Shown in pieces: positions 12,901 to 22,000 of a stretch of 41,521 nt of DNA. The notes under the pieces are model-generated. The model was given only the letters and a program-made list of their open reading frames with translations. It was not told the origin of the DNA and did not search any database. A program made the translations under genes and the position numbers. The DNA comes from Priapulus caudatus (lineage: Eukaryota > Priapulida > Priapulimorpha > Priapulimorphida > Priapulidae): the NCBI RefSeq assembly GCF_000485595.1, contig NW_014578012.1:22688-64208 (forward strand), given 5' to 3'. Position 1 is the stretch's first letter. The number at the start of each line of letters is the position of its first letter.

Positions 12901-14934
12901 GTTCCGCCGAACAAGATCGGCGGTTTGCGCGCATTTTTCATGGTGCACGCCATATTACCGACTTTGTGGCCATTTGTTGCCAAAGCTTCATCTCGTCTTT
13001 TAGAGCATACTGTTCCGGCAGCAGTATCGGATTGGAGTTGCCTGACGGTTGCGGCGTGAGGTGGACTAAGATCGAATCGGGTCACCAGGTGTTTACGTTT
13101 AAGTGCGATGTGCTTCGAAGTGACACATGATTTAGGTGCATATCAGAATGACTGCGAGCTGCTCTGAAATCTCGATTATATTCACCGTTTCATGTAGGTT
13201 TCAAAACACACGCCATTATGAGGATGTGGTTTGTGTGCCAATGTGGAGTTTTGGGTGGTGTGTGCGTGCGTGCAGTAGGAGTTCCGGCGTCGTGCGTCGG
13301 TTGCGTGCGTGGGGCACCGGGCGCCGCGTGCGGTGCGGAGAATTATATGTTAGTTTTATGGTACGTGAATAATTAATCGCGTTATGTTATAAAATAGTTG
13401 TTATTATCCAACAGTTTTTGTAATATACACGAAAATAGTCGTGAACCCGGCCAGGGTTAGGGTTGAGGCCGTTGGTGTAACCGGATCGCAGGCAGAATGA
13501 TTCCCTTACGCGATGCTTCATTGTTTTACATGCATACTGCAGTGGACCAATAACAGTGGGCCGCCGTAGATGCCAAGCAACATAGTAAAACGCGTTCTAC
13601 TCGGGGTGACACGCTCGAACGTGTGCGTTTGTTGTTTGCAGTGAATCCCTGTCGTGGTTTGTCAGTTGTCCACAGGTCCTCAGAACTGTGAGGAACTTTT
13701 CGCACCACTCTGTCCTCGGCAGATGGCTGTACATTTGTGGCTACACTTGTCCGCTCAAGGAGCTGCTAAGACCTAGCGGGTGCACCACTTGGTCTGCAAA
13801 CTAGTGAGGGACTTGCTGCACCGTCCGGAGCTGGCTTGTCTCAAAACTGCTGAGACTGTTGCACCACCTTGTCTTCAAGACTGGTAAGACCTGTGGCAAT
13901 CTTTTCTTGCTCTCAACGACATGTTTGGAGACTCGTGAGGATTTCTGTGCACCGCTTTGTCTCAAGACCCGCGGAGACTTGTGCACCACTTGTCTCAAGA
14001 CTGTAAGACTTGTCTATTGGTTGTCTCGAGACTGAGACTGTGAGACTTGTACACTGCTTGTCTCAAAATTGTAAGACTTGAGCCCTGCTTTTTTCAAAAC
14101 TGTGTGACTTGTCTACTGCTTGTCTCAAGACTGTGATACTGTGAGACTTGTGCACTGCTCGTCTCAAGATTGTGAGACTTGTGCACCATTTGTCTCAAGA
14201 CTGTAAGACATGTGCACCACTTGTCTCAAGACTGTAAGACTTGTGCATCTCTTGTCTCAAGACTGAGACGTGTGTACTGCTTGTCTCGAGACTGTGATAC
14301 TGTGAGACTTGTGCACTGCTCGTCTCAAAATTGTAAGACTTGTGCTCCACTTGTCTCAAGACTGTAAGACTTGTGCTCCACTTGTCTCAAGACTGTGTGA
14401 CTTGTCTACTGCTTGTCTCGAGACTGTGAGACTGTAAGACTTGTGCGCTGATTGTCTGGAGACTGTGAGACCTGTGCACTGCTTGTCTTGAGACCGCTAG
14501 ACTTACACACCACGTCACGAGCGTAGTTTGATTTCCACAGTTTGATTTTACACTGGTGTCACTAAAAACAGAAATCTCACACAAAATTTAAACCAGTGAT
14601 ACAGACCTCTGGTTTGCCTCATGTTCACACGTTTGACGCACTCCCAATTTGCTTATAATTTGTTGAAAGATTATAGTACACATTTTCAATAACAAAGATT
14701 TTATAGGTAAATTTTTTGATAACAATCTCACTAATACTTATTTATTTTTACTTACATATTTACTTTTACAATGCGAGGCCTGTTACACTTGTATTTCTTT
14801 TATAAATTATTATCTACATAATACTCTCTTCTAGATCTCCTGGCAATATTGTTATCTCATTATTTTGTGTCGAATCGTTTAGTTCACAGATGTTGAACGG
14901 CAAAGTGGAAAACGGAGCCGTGATTACACCATGA
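825..14934 (+). CDS. PROM: Prominin (CD133-like) pentaspan membrane glycoprotein, 3' portion of a spliced gene
   Basis: Seventeen exons are joined here: 825-902, 1977-2044, 3732-3803, 4073-4152, 5271-5423, 5930-6062, 6830-6948, 7759-7843, 8054-8200, 9480-9680, 10208-10288, 10885-10953, 11161-11250, 11459-11577, 11889-11906, 12639-12689 and 14883-14934. They encode about 537 residues. Prominins are cholesterol-binding proteins of microvilli, cilia and photoreceptor membranes with five transmembrane segments and two large N-glycosylated loops. Visible family marks are a DNYRW stretch before TM3, TQRTALSNAGG between TM3 and TM4, a conserved Cys after VLKE at the start of the second large loop, paired Cys before TM5, and KLSKYFRRM just after TM5. 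Splice phases agree at every junction except 902/1977. TM1-TM2 and the signal peptide are missing because the gene begins left of the window (family length is roughly 850 residues). The family call is firm; PROM1 versus PROM2-type orthology cannot be decided. Confidence 0.93.
1136..1875 (+). repeat. 20-bp minisatellite in a prominin intron
   Basis: About 36 copies of ATAACCTTCATTCAACCATG with variants such as AACCAAGCGTT; the purest copies are in the middle (1480-1640) and the most divergent at the ends. Confidence 0.97.
1977..2044 (+). CDS. PROM: Prominin exon b (first loop)
   Basis: After acceptor cttcacag the open frame reads AAGVCDAVPQRVANES and then LAVPEI, followed by donor gtaaag. The VPQRV block matches the IPDRV-type motif at the same place in vertebrate prominins. 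The frame starts with two spare bases (GC), which needs a phase-1 upstream exon. Confidence 0.65.
2910..3318. repeat. Foldback element with ~100-bp inverted arms
   Basis: The left arm (about 2910-3015) and right arm (about 3205-3318) share in reverse TGACGTCACGGTGGCATGAC and the following ACGAACCCACTGGTTC. The centre is A/T-rich (3068-3130). This looks like a non-autonomous DNA transposon in the prominin intron; the family is not identified. Confidence 0.75.
3480..3625. repeat. G/C-rich dispersed-repeat-like segment
   Basis: A GGGGGGG tract, CCCCCAGAAATTTTTT and an AGGGGGTCCGCGGACGCCCC palindrome resemble interspersed repeat ends seen in many invertebrates. No coding sequence is seen. No second copy is in the window to confirm it. 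Confidence 0.3.
3732..3803 (+). CDS. PROM: Prominin exon c (first loop)
   Basis: Twenty-four codons, AEFDDFATILDKELSERI followed by ANFTLN with an NFT sequon, lead to donor gtaaga. The phase-0 acceptor is aatcaag. A stronger-looking acceptor lies 8 bp upstream (tatcttcag, exon from 3724), which would add IK but changes the incoming phase, so the 5' edge is uncertain. Confidence 0.75.
4073..4152 (+). CDS. PROM: Prominin exon d (end of first loop)
   Basis: Acceptor tcctag, 26 codons plus two bases, donor gtaatc. It encodes LLDTKAIEGNFSTAYNSY then NIMAYDNY, and the split codon AG|G gives R followed by W of the next exon. YD.Y(R/W)W directly before TM3 is a prominin landmark. An NFS sequon is present. 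Confidence 0.88.
4153..5270. other. Prominin intron without recognised content
   Basis: No exon-like segment was found. TAGCGGTTCTCAACTCCTGG at about 4892 resembles a hAT-type transposon terminus, but the opposite end was not found. Confidence 0.4.
5271..5423 (+). CDS. PROM: Prominin exon e: TM3
   Basis: The frame starts G|TGG and reads WGVWLALGCLVLLISM and onwards through a 25-residue hydrophobic TM3, then FNTEDLPTQRTALSNAGGN. The donor at 5424 (gtgtgt) keeps phase 2 and matches the spacing of vertebrate prominins between SNTGG and GVGLSF. A competing gtaagg donor at 5419 would break the frame. Confidence 0.93.
5930..6062 (+). CDS. PROM: Prominin exon f: TM4
   Basis: Acceptor gttacag, one split base, then GVVVSFVFAAIIMLVCVV and CFVVGVPADRVVCQPLVD. 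This is TM4 followed by the ...C.P motif that opens the second extracellular loop. Donor gtcagt at 6063 is the first of seven tandem copies of the same donor (see repeat 6037-6420). Confidence 0.93.
6037..6420 (+). repeat. 55-bp tandem repeat carrying the prominin splice donor
   Basis: Seven units start with the end of exon f. Each contains a version of GACCTTGAAGCGCTAGCCAA followed by GGTCAGTAC. Donor GT dinucleotides fall at 6063, 6118, 6173, 6228, 6287, 6342 and 6399. The first four keep the strong AAGGTCAGTA context; later ones diverge. Confidence 0.95.
6421..6829. other. Remainder of prominin intron f-g
   Basis: Contains a GC-rich stretch to about 6540, three CGCCCAAATTA units (6551-6615), then A/T-rich sequence. 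No gene seen. Confidence 0.6.
6830..6948 (+). CDS. PROM: Prominin exon g (second loop)
   Basis: Acceptor gcgcag, 39 codons plus AA, donor gtaggt. It encodes LIDEPGESVFAEGLERDEYF and ends LRLTDVL(K). Reading past the donor meets TAG at once, supporting this splice site. Confidence 0.9.
6949..7758. other. Prominin intron g-h without recognised content
   Basis: Low GC, no repeat structure or coding signature noticed beyond short open frames. Confidence 0.6.
7759..7843 (+). CDS. PROM: Prominin exon h (second loop)
   Basis: Acceptor tttcag, phase 2 to 0. It encodes (K)ECRDDGPIWQVLKLDNAY and ends NLNSLIDVSA; the Cys is conserved in the family at this position. The donor is gtacgc. Confidence 0.9.
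8054..8200 (+). CDS. PROM: Prominin exon i (second loop)
   Basis: Forty-nine codons in phase 0 on both sides, beginning AVDTEQIGSQVTNEVS and ending INITALQAQ with an NIT sequon. The acceptor is cgtccag and the donor gtatag. The stretch looks helical and leucine-rich, as is usual for this loop. Confidence 0.88.
8221..8982. mobile_element. Long-armed foldback transposon (about 760 bp)
   Basis: Inverted arms 8221-8549 and 8650-8982 (about 330 bp each, roughly 90% alike) enclose a 100-bp spacer. The ends are TATCAGAAGTAGATAATAG and its reverse complement. It lies in the prominin intron between exons i and j. The open frames on both strands are mirror images and show no domain. A MITE-like non-autonomous element is the best reading. 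Confidence 0.88.
9480..9680 (+). CDS. PROM: Prominin exon j (second loop, largest exon)
   Basis: Sixty-seven codons in phase 0 with very GC-rich third positions (VTVPLTGADLQQVAATLRAI to LDLHVKDTM). The acceptor is gcgcag and the donor gtgagc. The VVPLQESQQTVSNLL stretch corresponds to the RVLPIEQSL region of vertebrate prominins. The frame stays open far upstream of the acceptor, but that extension shows no family resemblance. Confidence 0.9.
9681..10207. other. Prominin intron j-k without recognised content
   Basis: No repeat or gene recognised. Confidence 0.6.
10208..10288 (+). CDS. PROM: Prominin exon k (second loop)
   Basis: Twenty-seven codons in phase 0: ANISTVLDALQTSQDAIR then TNGSVIITR, with NIS and NGS sequons. 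The acceptor is ttccag and the donor gtatgt. Confidence 0.88.
10354..10502. mobile_element. Foldback element enclosing telomere-type repeats
   Basis: Terminal inverted repeats of 32 bp (10354-10385 and 10471-10502, one mismatch) with core GGGTACTACATATATGTA enclose about nine CCCTAA units (10392-10449), flanked by CGCCTACTCC and ATATCAGATAGTTACC. The flanks and telomeric core recur in the cluster at 34885-35530. Confidence 0.9.
10885..10953 (+). CDS. PROM: Prominin exon l (second loop)
   Basis: Twenty-three codons in phase 0, LVNEYIARLVGYGDQYID then HSIDL. The acceptor is attacag and the donor gtgagt. It aligns with the IIGYFEHYLQW-type segment of the family. Confidence 0.88.
11161..11250 (+). 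CDS. PROM: Prominin exon m (second loop, pre-TM5 cysteines)
   Basis: Thirty codons in phase 0, LKNDVGKCRTVWNVYNS then ATTLVCKTFLNAF. The two Cys, 15 residues apart, match the conserved pre-TM5 pair. The acceptor is attctag and the donor gtgagt. Confidence 0.9.
11459..11577 (+). CDS. PROM: Prominin exon n: TM5 and juxtamembrane tail
   Basis: The acceptor is tttatag. It encodes NASWFCLGWAAVLLIPAV then IFGMKLSKYFRRMKHAIG. The W/F-rich entry to TM5 followed by KL.KY.RRM is close to vertebrate prominin. Ends GG|gtaagc in phase 2. Confidence 0.94.
11889..11906 (+). CDS. PROM: Prominin exon o: 18-bp microexon in the cytoplasmic tail
   Basis: An 18-bp segment between tatttcag and the strong donor gtaagt keeps phase 2 and adds G-N-S-A-M-E. 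Vertebrate PROM1 tails are known to contain small alternatively used exons, so inclusion may be regulated. Confidence 0.6.
12295..12505 (+). repeat. Tandem repeat of ~56 bp, four copies
   Basis: CCTACCTCTACCTGTGGTGT recurs near 12316, 12371, 12428 and 12485, followed by GACATTGTGGTGACATTGAC. It lies just upstream of prominin exon p. Confidence 0.95.
12639..12689 (+). CDS. PROM: Prominin exon p (cytoplasmic tail, tandem acceptor)
   Basis: Acceptor ctatcag at 12638 gives (I)WKQIGIGPLGYGQPGQ(T) and donor gtgagt in phase 2, which fits the last exon. A better polypyrimidine acceptor (tctccag, exon from 12628) lies 11 bp upstream; its use in the same phase would instead give MKLSAGNKSASDL and a stop at 12667, an alternative short tail. 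Confidence 0.65.
12690..13795. other. First half of the last prominin intron
   Basis: Open frames on both strands at 12729-13085 overlap fully and show no recognisable domain or splice structure. Composition turns GC-rich between 12860 and 13060 and around 13260-13345. I assign no gene. Confidence 0.5.
13796..14505 (+). repeat. 31-bp minisatellite in the last prominin intron
   Basis: About 20 imperfect copies of GTCTCAAGACTGTGAGACTT followed by GTGCACCACTT. The unit begins with a short palindrome (GTCTCNAGAC), so transcripts could form serial hairpins. Confidence 0.95.
14883..14934 (+). CDS. PROM: Prominin terminal exon and stop
   Basis: Acceptor atcgtttag with phase 2 gives (T)SQMLNGKVENGAVITP and TGA at 14932-14934. 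Using the more 3' acceptor ttcacag would shift the frame into an immediate stop. A degraded second copy of exactly this exon occurs at 29431-29500. Confidence 0.7.
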
Positions 14935-15094
14935 ACAGCATACATGAACACAGACCTGGTACAGCAAAAAGGAACGCTGAACAACATCACACCATGAACG
15001 GTGAGAGGAACAGTAGTACTAAGCTGCTATGTGCTGAACCGTGAACACAGCCACGCTAAATTGCTGACTTAATGAGTGAACAGCCATGTGGAAC

Positions 15095-15305
15095 AAATGT
15101 GAACAGCATGTGTGAACACAACCACAAAGTATGAACATTATGAGTGAAGACAACCACGAAGTATGAACAGCATGGTTGAAGACAACCATGAAGTATGAAC
15201 AGCATGAGTGAAGACAACCATGAAGTATGAACAGCATGAGTGAAGACAACCATGACGTATGAACAGCATGAGTGAAGACAACCATGACGTATGAACATTA
15301 TGAGT
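15095..15305 (+). repeat. 32-bp minisatellite just after the prominin stop
   Basis: About seven units of GAAGTATGAACAGCATGAGT plus GAAGACAACCAT. Sequence from 14935 onward already contains related TGAACA motifs. Confidence 0.95.
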
Positions 15306-15664
15306 CAACATACATGAACCGTAATGATCGTTGCACTATCAATATGAACGGCGACATGAGAGGAATCCTGCGATATCATAAAACGAGTGATACAACCAAT
15401 ATGTTCCCAGTTATGTGGAAAGTTATTGAATGACAGGTTATTTTGTTAAGTGCCTATTATGTGCCTTTGACATAATTATGACGTGATTGTCGGGAGATTT
15501 TCTAGTGTACACTTCTACCAACTAGCGATTTATCCTCTAATGAGTGCCATTCCAATTTGCTATGTAAACTGTGATCATTATAATACTGTGATTTGTCATG
15601 CATAGAAAAATATTATACTATATAGAATTTTAAAAACAATTCATGTTATCGGATGAATTTTTGT

Positions 15665-15673
15665 TTTATTAAA
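15665..15673. promoter_or_regulatory. Overlapping candidate poly(A) signals for the convergent genes
   Basis: The block TTTATTAAA reads AATAAA on the minus strand (15670-15665, for RNPC3) and ATTAAA on the plus strand (15668-15673, for prominin). I saw no better hexamer between 14935 and 15660 on the plus strand. This is a motif-level inference only. Confidence 0.35.
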
Positions 15674-15834
15674 ACTCCTAATCCTAAATCCACCAAATAA
15701 TCCTATTTACAAAATGCTCGCCATTTAACAACTTTAGACTTATCCAAGATGTTGTACGACTTGAAAATGGCTCAATCTTTTCCGAATGTTTGTCAATTTT
15801 TCATTACTTCTCAGCAGTAACACATGATCGCATC

Positions 15835-15900
15835 GGTACTGTGTACAGTACCCAGTGGTACTGTGTACAGTACCCAGTGGTACTGTGTACAGTACCCAGT
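15835..15900. repeat. Three tandem 22-bp palindromic units downstream of RNPC3
   Basis: GGTACTGTGTACAGTACC is a hairpin (7-bp stem, 4-base loop) repeated at 15835, 15857 and 15879. It lies 80-150 bp past the RNPC3 stop, within its likely 3' UTR. The other arm (24907-24950) has fewer copies. Confidence 0.9.
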
Positions 15901-15980
15901 AGGGAAAAATGAACATATTTCATAACTCAGTTAATTTGCATGCAATTCGGCTGGATCTCCTCGTCACGATCTCTTTGCTC

Positions 15981-16043
15981 CTATTTTAATTTAGTCGTCT
16001 TCTGTTTCGGGTCGTCTTTTGGACGAGCGGACCTTGCAAACAC
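15981..16043 (-). CDS. RNPC3: RNPC3 exon 12: terminal exon and stop
   Basis: Acceptor atattcag lies 11 bp after the branch motif. Twenty codons, VFARSARPKDDPKQKTTKLK, then TAG at 15983-15981. FARSARPK is the conserved C-terminal signature of RNPC3. Confidence 0.95.
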   Translation of the reverse strand: MFARSARPKDDPKQKTTKLK

Positions 16044-19000
16044 CTGAATATCTAGTTAAGGATAATGCTGCCCCCAGTGTAGTGCAGGGTTTTATTTGCT
16101 GTATAACGATGGGGCAGACTACCCCTCTTCCGGATTATACTCTCCTAAAACATTTTACAAAAAATAGGGCATTTAGATACATTTTTGGAATTATTTTTGG
16201 CTATTATTATTACTATTATCATTATTTAAAATAATTCCCTCAAAATAAGATCCAAAATCCAATCAAACATCGAGGGAACATCAAATAATAAACAATTCCC
16301 AAGCCCTGGGCAGGCCACAAATATGGGCAACCCAAAATAAAACCTGGATTTAATACGAACCATTATCTTACACGTGGATCAAAGCTGCCCCGAGAAACCA
16401 AACCCAACTTGAGCTTACTCGAATAATTTGACATAATTCTGTCCGTATATTACATGTACCATCACGAGGGTCCGTAGAATTAACACGTTCAAAAGGATAC
16501 GACTACTAGAGGTTTGTCGAAAAGCACATAGCCATTGGTATCTCCCAGAGCTTCCTTGGCGTTTTCATCATTGCTGAGAGTTATGAATGCTTGTCCTTTC
16601 ATTCGACCTTCTTTCATCAGTCTGATATCGAACCTGCAACGTAAACAGGCAACTACTGTAAAATGTCAAGATGACAGACAGAATTAAAGGGATACTAGGA
16701 TTTTACTGCATACAACTGTACTTACTGTATAACAAATCGTCTACACCCACACGTACTTGTTACCAGATACCTAATTTAATTGTTATAATTAATTATACAT
16801 CAACGCTACGAAATTTGAACGGCGCCATTGACACCAGCGACCGTGCTGCCACCCTGAAAAAGTTGCGCATTTCCCAATATATTTTGCACGTTACAGACCG
16901 AGGGCTAATCACAAAGGTGCAATTATATTTATACCTAAATGCTATTTAACCGAACAATGTTCATTTTATGACAAATTTATCCATAATATCAGGAGTCTAT
17001 CATTATATTAGTCTATATTAGTCTATCATAATATCAGGAGTATAATATCATAGTTATATTAGTCTATCATAATATCAGGAGTCGATCATCAATGATAGAC
17101 TCCTGATAATATAACTGAAACTATATGTCATTTATAAGATATTACAATCTTTTTGCTTTTAAATTAATAAATAAGAAACACCCTCAGTCAGAGGCCCTTG
17201 GCTGAACAGTCGTTTTGTGCACTTTTTTCAGATCGTGCACTTTGAGTGGCGCCACCTTCGTTGTAATCAAACTGTAGTCGTTAGTTTTAAAACATTAAAA
17301 AAAATATTTCTAATGGTGATTGAACCATGAAACTTTTTATGTAGCGTAATTTTAACCTAAATTAACTGAAAATAATCCTAGAACCTAGAGTAAAGGATCC
17401 CTTTAAATACTGTATATTATCTCCTACTAAGCAATTGTTCAAGTTAAGAGTTATGATGTGGAATTTCACTGTAAAATGGGCCGCGTTCCAACCAGCCACA
17501 GTACTCGCCAACCATCTGAGAAACAAATCATATGTTTAACCTCCTACACAGGCTGGCAATAGAGAGGCTGCCACATGTACCCTAATTAACGCAGGTAAAA
17601 ACTACACAATAACTACTACCGACCATGCACTGCCACTGGCAGTTGGCCAACTGGCAGTGGCAGTAATAACACATCTGACCAGTGCAATATGATTAACACA
17701 CTGACAGTACAGAATGCCATAGAAATTATATACGATTTAATTAGGAGGCAAAACCTTCTTCAAGCAAATTTAGCTTTGAAAATTATCATCTCGTGACATT
17801 GTATAGCCTCATACATCCAGGCATGTATGAGATTCCCTACTAGCAAAGCCCAAGGCCAGTCCAAATCCTATTCTAAACACACAGTAACAGTTAACCAATA
17901 TCCATGTTTAAATCCCTCCTCTGTCGAGGGTCTAAAAGGTTATAGCAGACACTTACTCTTGCACGTCCAGTGGAAAGCACATTTCATGCCTTTGCAATAC
18001 AGCCATAAAAATGGTAGGTCACCGCTGAAGACAAAAAGTTTTCGAATTGCTCGTCAGACCATGTCCTCAGAAAATTCTAAAATCTGCCCTGTGCCCATGT
18101 GGCCTTTGACTTGTGACCTCCAAATTTCGGCACAGTGATGCTTTTCCTACCAATGAATGCTTACACCGACTGATCACAAGCCGCATAGTCGAGTCCGTTT
18201 TAGATTTGTGCGCAATTTCTGCATTTCCTCCCTATACTAAGTTAAGGAGTGAATGTTCGCCCCTTATTTTACACCTCAGCTGACCTTTGACCTTTGAGCC
18301 CCTCATCTTCGACATCCCAACTCTTCGGATTCGCCCCCCACGTCCCGAAATATTCGTGAGCCGTACCTCGCAGCGGTGATTAAAGATTTTGCTCAACTGG
18401 TTGACCAGACGGACGCACGGAAGCACGACGGACGACGGAACGCACGAGACGACGATGGATTCTACAAGCTGCAATCCTGACTATGTCCAGATGAGGCTAA
18501 AATATACTAAAATCGTAGGGTGATCTTGTGGTTTTGCTGTTCGCAAATCGAGTTCCCTCCAGAGAATTGAAACACTTACAAGGTCCAATCTAAGTAGGCT
18601 TTCTGCATATCACTTCAAAGTTTTATCCGATATAAACGAACGTGTTAATTAATTTGTTTGAATCTCCTTGTGTATATCACACAGGCATATTGCGGCTATG
18701 ATATGTAGAGTGGCGGGTGTAATTTTAAGGATGGCGGGCTCGACATCAGCCGGCGGCCGCCAAGGCTATAAATGTGCTCTGGAGAAGCTGATATNNNNNN
18801 NNNNNNNNNNNNNNNNNNNTATGTCATTGGACGGAGGAATTTTTTTGAAGATTTGCACATAGTTATTCATTGATTCCTACTACCAATCATGGCGAATTTA
18901 ATAAAATTGAAAGATGACATACATAAATGAGCTGAGACAAATTTAAAATAAAATTTGTAATAAAATTATATATATATATATATATAAACTTTTTCAAAGT

Positions 19001-22000
19001 ATATCGTAAATCATCTTACAAGTTAGTTGCTTCCTCCGTGTTGTTCCACGCGACCAAAGATGGTAGGCGCAACTCAGCTGCAAAACACCACAACATGAAA
19101 TGGCGAAGAAATCGACAGCCGACAGCGAATTGAGCACTAGCACGTTCAGTGGTCTCGCGATGTGCATGCACTCCTTACGAAATTCTCGAATACCTTTTCT
19201 TCAACTTGCTTGGCTAGGATTCTTCAAGATTACAGCCGACCTCTATGTCGGTTCTTCCTGGTCGGGTAATTCTTGTACACCGATAGACTCTTCATGTCTG
19301 TAAACATTGGGTATCAATCATGTTATTGGATTAGCGTCGCCATGGTGCATAGTGTACACACACAATCAACACGGTACATGAGAGTCACTCAAGCAAAACC
19401 CAAAGTGTCCTTTATAGACAGGTGTCCAGTCCGAGGCTTCTCTGTACAGGCTATCCTGTATATAAGGGCCAGTCAAGGGAAACCCCAGAAATGTCCTTCA
19501 TAGTCTGGCATCCATTATATAGAGGTACTTCCATTGTATAACTACCACGCAAGGCAAATCCAAACGTGTTCTTTGTCGTTGCGCTAAAGCTGGTTTGTAC
19601 TGGTGCTATGCCGACACGAGTCGCTGATCGGCTGCCACACTAGAGGAAGGTCTTACCGTGCCGACGCGCAGCTTCCCTTCTGAACTCGCGCTTCGGAGGC
19701 ATATGGAAATCCCTGGTTCCGGTTTTTCTTACTCTGTGCTCGTCCACTGCCACGCACCCAGTGCATCAGGTTGGCGGCAAACTGGACCGAAATCTCCCTC
19801 CAACCACTGGTATGTGACCGATCGAGTAGTCGTCGAACATACTGTGGAAACGAGTAGATGTATATGCTATACTCCATTATTAAATTGACATATTCGCCGT
19901 CATTGCGAGATAGCCATGCGCTTCAATAGCTTTGAACATTTGTTGCAGTTAGTCAGTGAGCTAGACCAGTTCCTGATGCGGTTTTTCCTGCCGGTGCATG
20001 CCGAATATGTCGACTTTGCTGGCACTTCGTCATTAAGCATGTGGTACTTTTAGATTGCTTTACTGCAATGCTGGATTGCTAGAGCTGACTGTCAATCATA
20101 CAGGTGGGGGGTTTTCAGATGCCCTTAGACGCACTTGGCCAAGGATATTTAGACTTGATTGTTAGTTAATAAGAGATTCCATGGCAAGTAAAACAACATT
20201 TATCTTAAACTATGCGAGAATTTATTGCTCAGGAAAAAATAATATAAGCTGAATATAGTCTCAGCCTTGGACAGCGGAAGATATCACTGCATTACACAAC
20301 ATTAAAAATACTAAGATTTTTGTCAGATGTAGTAGCATAGAATAATGGATTTGACCAGATCGTAAGCAGCAATTTTATCGTATTGTGCAATAATGCCTAA
20401 TGGGCAGAATGGTAAACTGTGTATTGTGTCGTGATGAATTGAAAACAGTTGATGCCTGTATATTATGTCATACGGCAGATAAGCGGCCTGGCATCGTTCG
20501 GCCAAAGCTTAAACAGGTCCATACTTCCTGTCTAGTTCAAGATGACAAGAAACAAAATGGTAATATTTACTTTGAAGAAACGAGGAAAGTCTTAGTTTTC
20601 GTACGGGAGCAATAACCGGCCTGTTTTTCTCGTGATTAATTTGGACTGGGGGAAGGGATACTGGCTGAATTACAGCCCCAATTAACGGGCGGTTCTAAGA
20701 CCATTTAATTGTTTACTCTCAGTCTAAGACAATTGTGGGGTTACTCAAGCGCAGATAACAGCGGATTTATTAAAAGTAGGTGATTCAGTTTGGAAAATTG
20801 GTGAAACACTGGAAAAAACTTTTCAATGCGCAATAATGTACTTTAAGATGGGAACATACCGAAAAGCGATGAGATTTGGGCAGCTTAAGGGGTCAAACTC
20901 AGAATTTAAAAGCCAACGCTTGATCCAGCAGTTAATATACTAATATGGGATGGCAAAGTTTGCACCTAAAGACACAGTCGAACCTCTTTTAAATTAATGA
21001 GTCAAAATTCCGGCTAGTAAGTCTTGCTCTCTCTTTTCCTCCTTTACCTATTCCGTTTGATGTCGGGTTTGGTTTGCCTGACGGTTAAGTAAAAGACACG
21101 AACGGGATTTGGCTCGTTTTAGGGGGCGCTGCAAAGCAAATTAAGTTAGCCAGTTTTAGGCTAGAGGCTTGCTCCCCAGTTAGGTAGGAATGGCGTTTCG
21201 AGCCTTATAACCCGTGTTCCCATTTGTTATGTGTTCTGGCGGATGCATCTTTTTGGAACAGTAATCGTATTGCGAGAGGTTTTTTTCACCAGCATGTTTC
21301 TCTCAGGGAGACTCAATAGTTATGATATGTGCTTCCCAGACGTGCCTACCGGGTTATTCGCGTTGGAGTAATGGCAGGACGGACAGAGATTGTTTGGTTC
21401 AATCTTGTGGCCTGTAAGAGTAATTAAATAGGTTTAATTGTGTCTGGGGTATTGGATGTAATAGCGTTACGTGATTTTCACACGTTATATTACTGCCTCA
21501 GATTGGGGTTAATCGATCCTAATTCGCGAATATCTCCCCCGGGTAAGTAATGTGTTTTTGTAGAAGCTTTGTGGAATTCTATCTCAATACTGTAATCAAA
21601 ATTGCTGTGAAACACCCCGATTTTAAGAACAGAGAGTTACTCCCGTGTTCACTAATTAGCTGTGTGGCGCCACGCGCTTATTTCTGCCGTAGACATATTA
21701 GGTCAGGGATGCCTCAAATATGATTTTCAAGATCCATAATGACACCTCAACTATCAAGTGATTTCTGACCGCTATATAAAATCAATGCCATTAGTGTTAC
21801 GTTATCTGGCTTATTATTGTGCTCGACAAATCTTTTACAGTATAATTTAATATATTGCTACCTGATTTGTTCGTTGGGGACTATGTTGGGTTCAATGTCC
21901 AGATTGTTTCACGTGATAAATGGCTTCAACTCTCTTCAAATATGATTCTGAACATTCTTAACATCTCTAAGTATTTTTGTAAAATTAGTTTTTTTTGTTT

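Larger units (their letters stand above)
17430..18820. other. Segment present only in the left arm (presence/absence variant or scaffold insert)
   Basis: The right arm passes directly from sequence matching about 17425 to sequence matching about 18830, near 23420. The extra 1.4 kb holds the dispersed repeat at 17885-18508 and the 25-N gap. Confidence 0.75.
14990..20260 (+). repeat. Left arm of a giant imperfect inverted repeat
   Basis: Pairs with 22010-27120 in reverse orientation. Anchors: 15835-16060 with 24725-24960, 16500-16640 with 24100-24260, 17100-17170 with 23690-23740, 19020-19300 with 22960-23240, 19900-20000 with 22260-22400. The segment about 17430-18820, including the N gap, has no partner in the other arm. 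Confidence 0.88.

Noticed and set aside
12729-13085. 118-codon minus-strand and 105-codon plus-strand open frames
   Set aside because: They overlap fully, have no domain, splice or repeat support, and lie in a prominin intron.
13796-14505. CRISPR-like regularly spaced palindromic repeats
   Set aside because: Units are contiguous with no unique spacers, and the host is eukaryotic.
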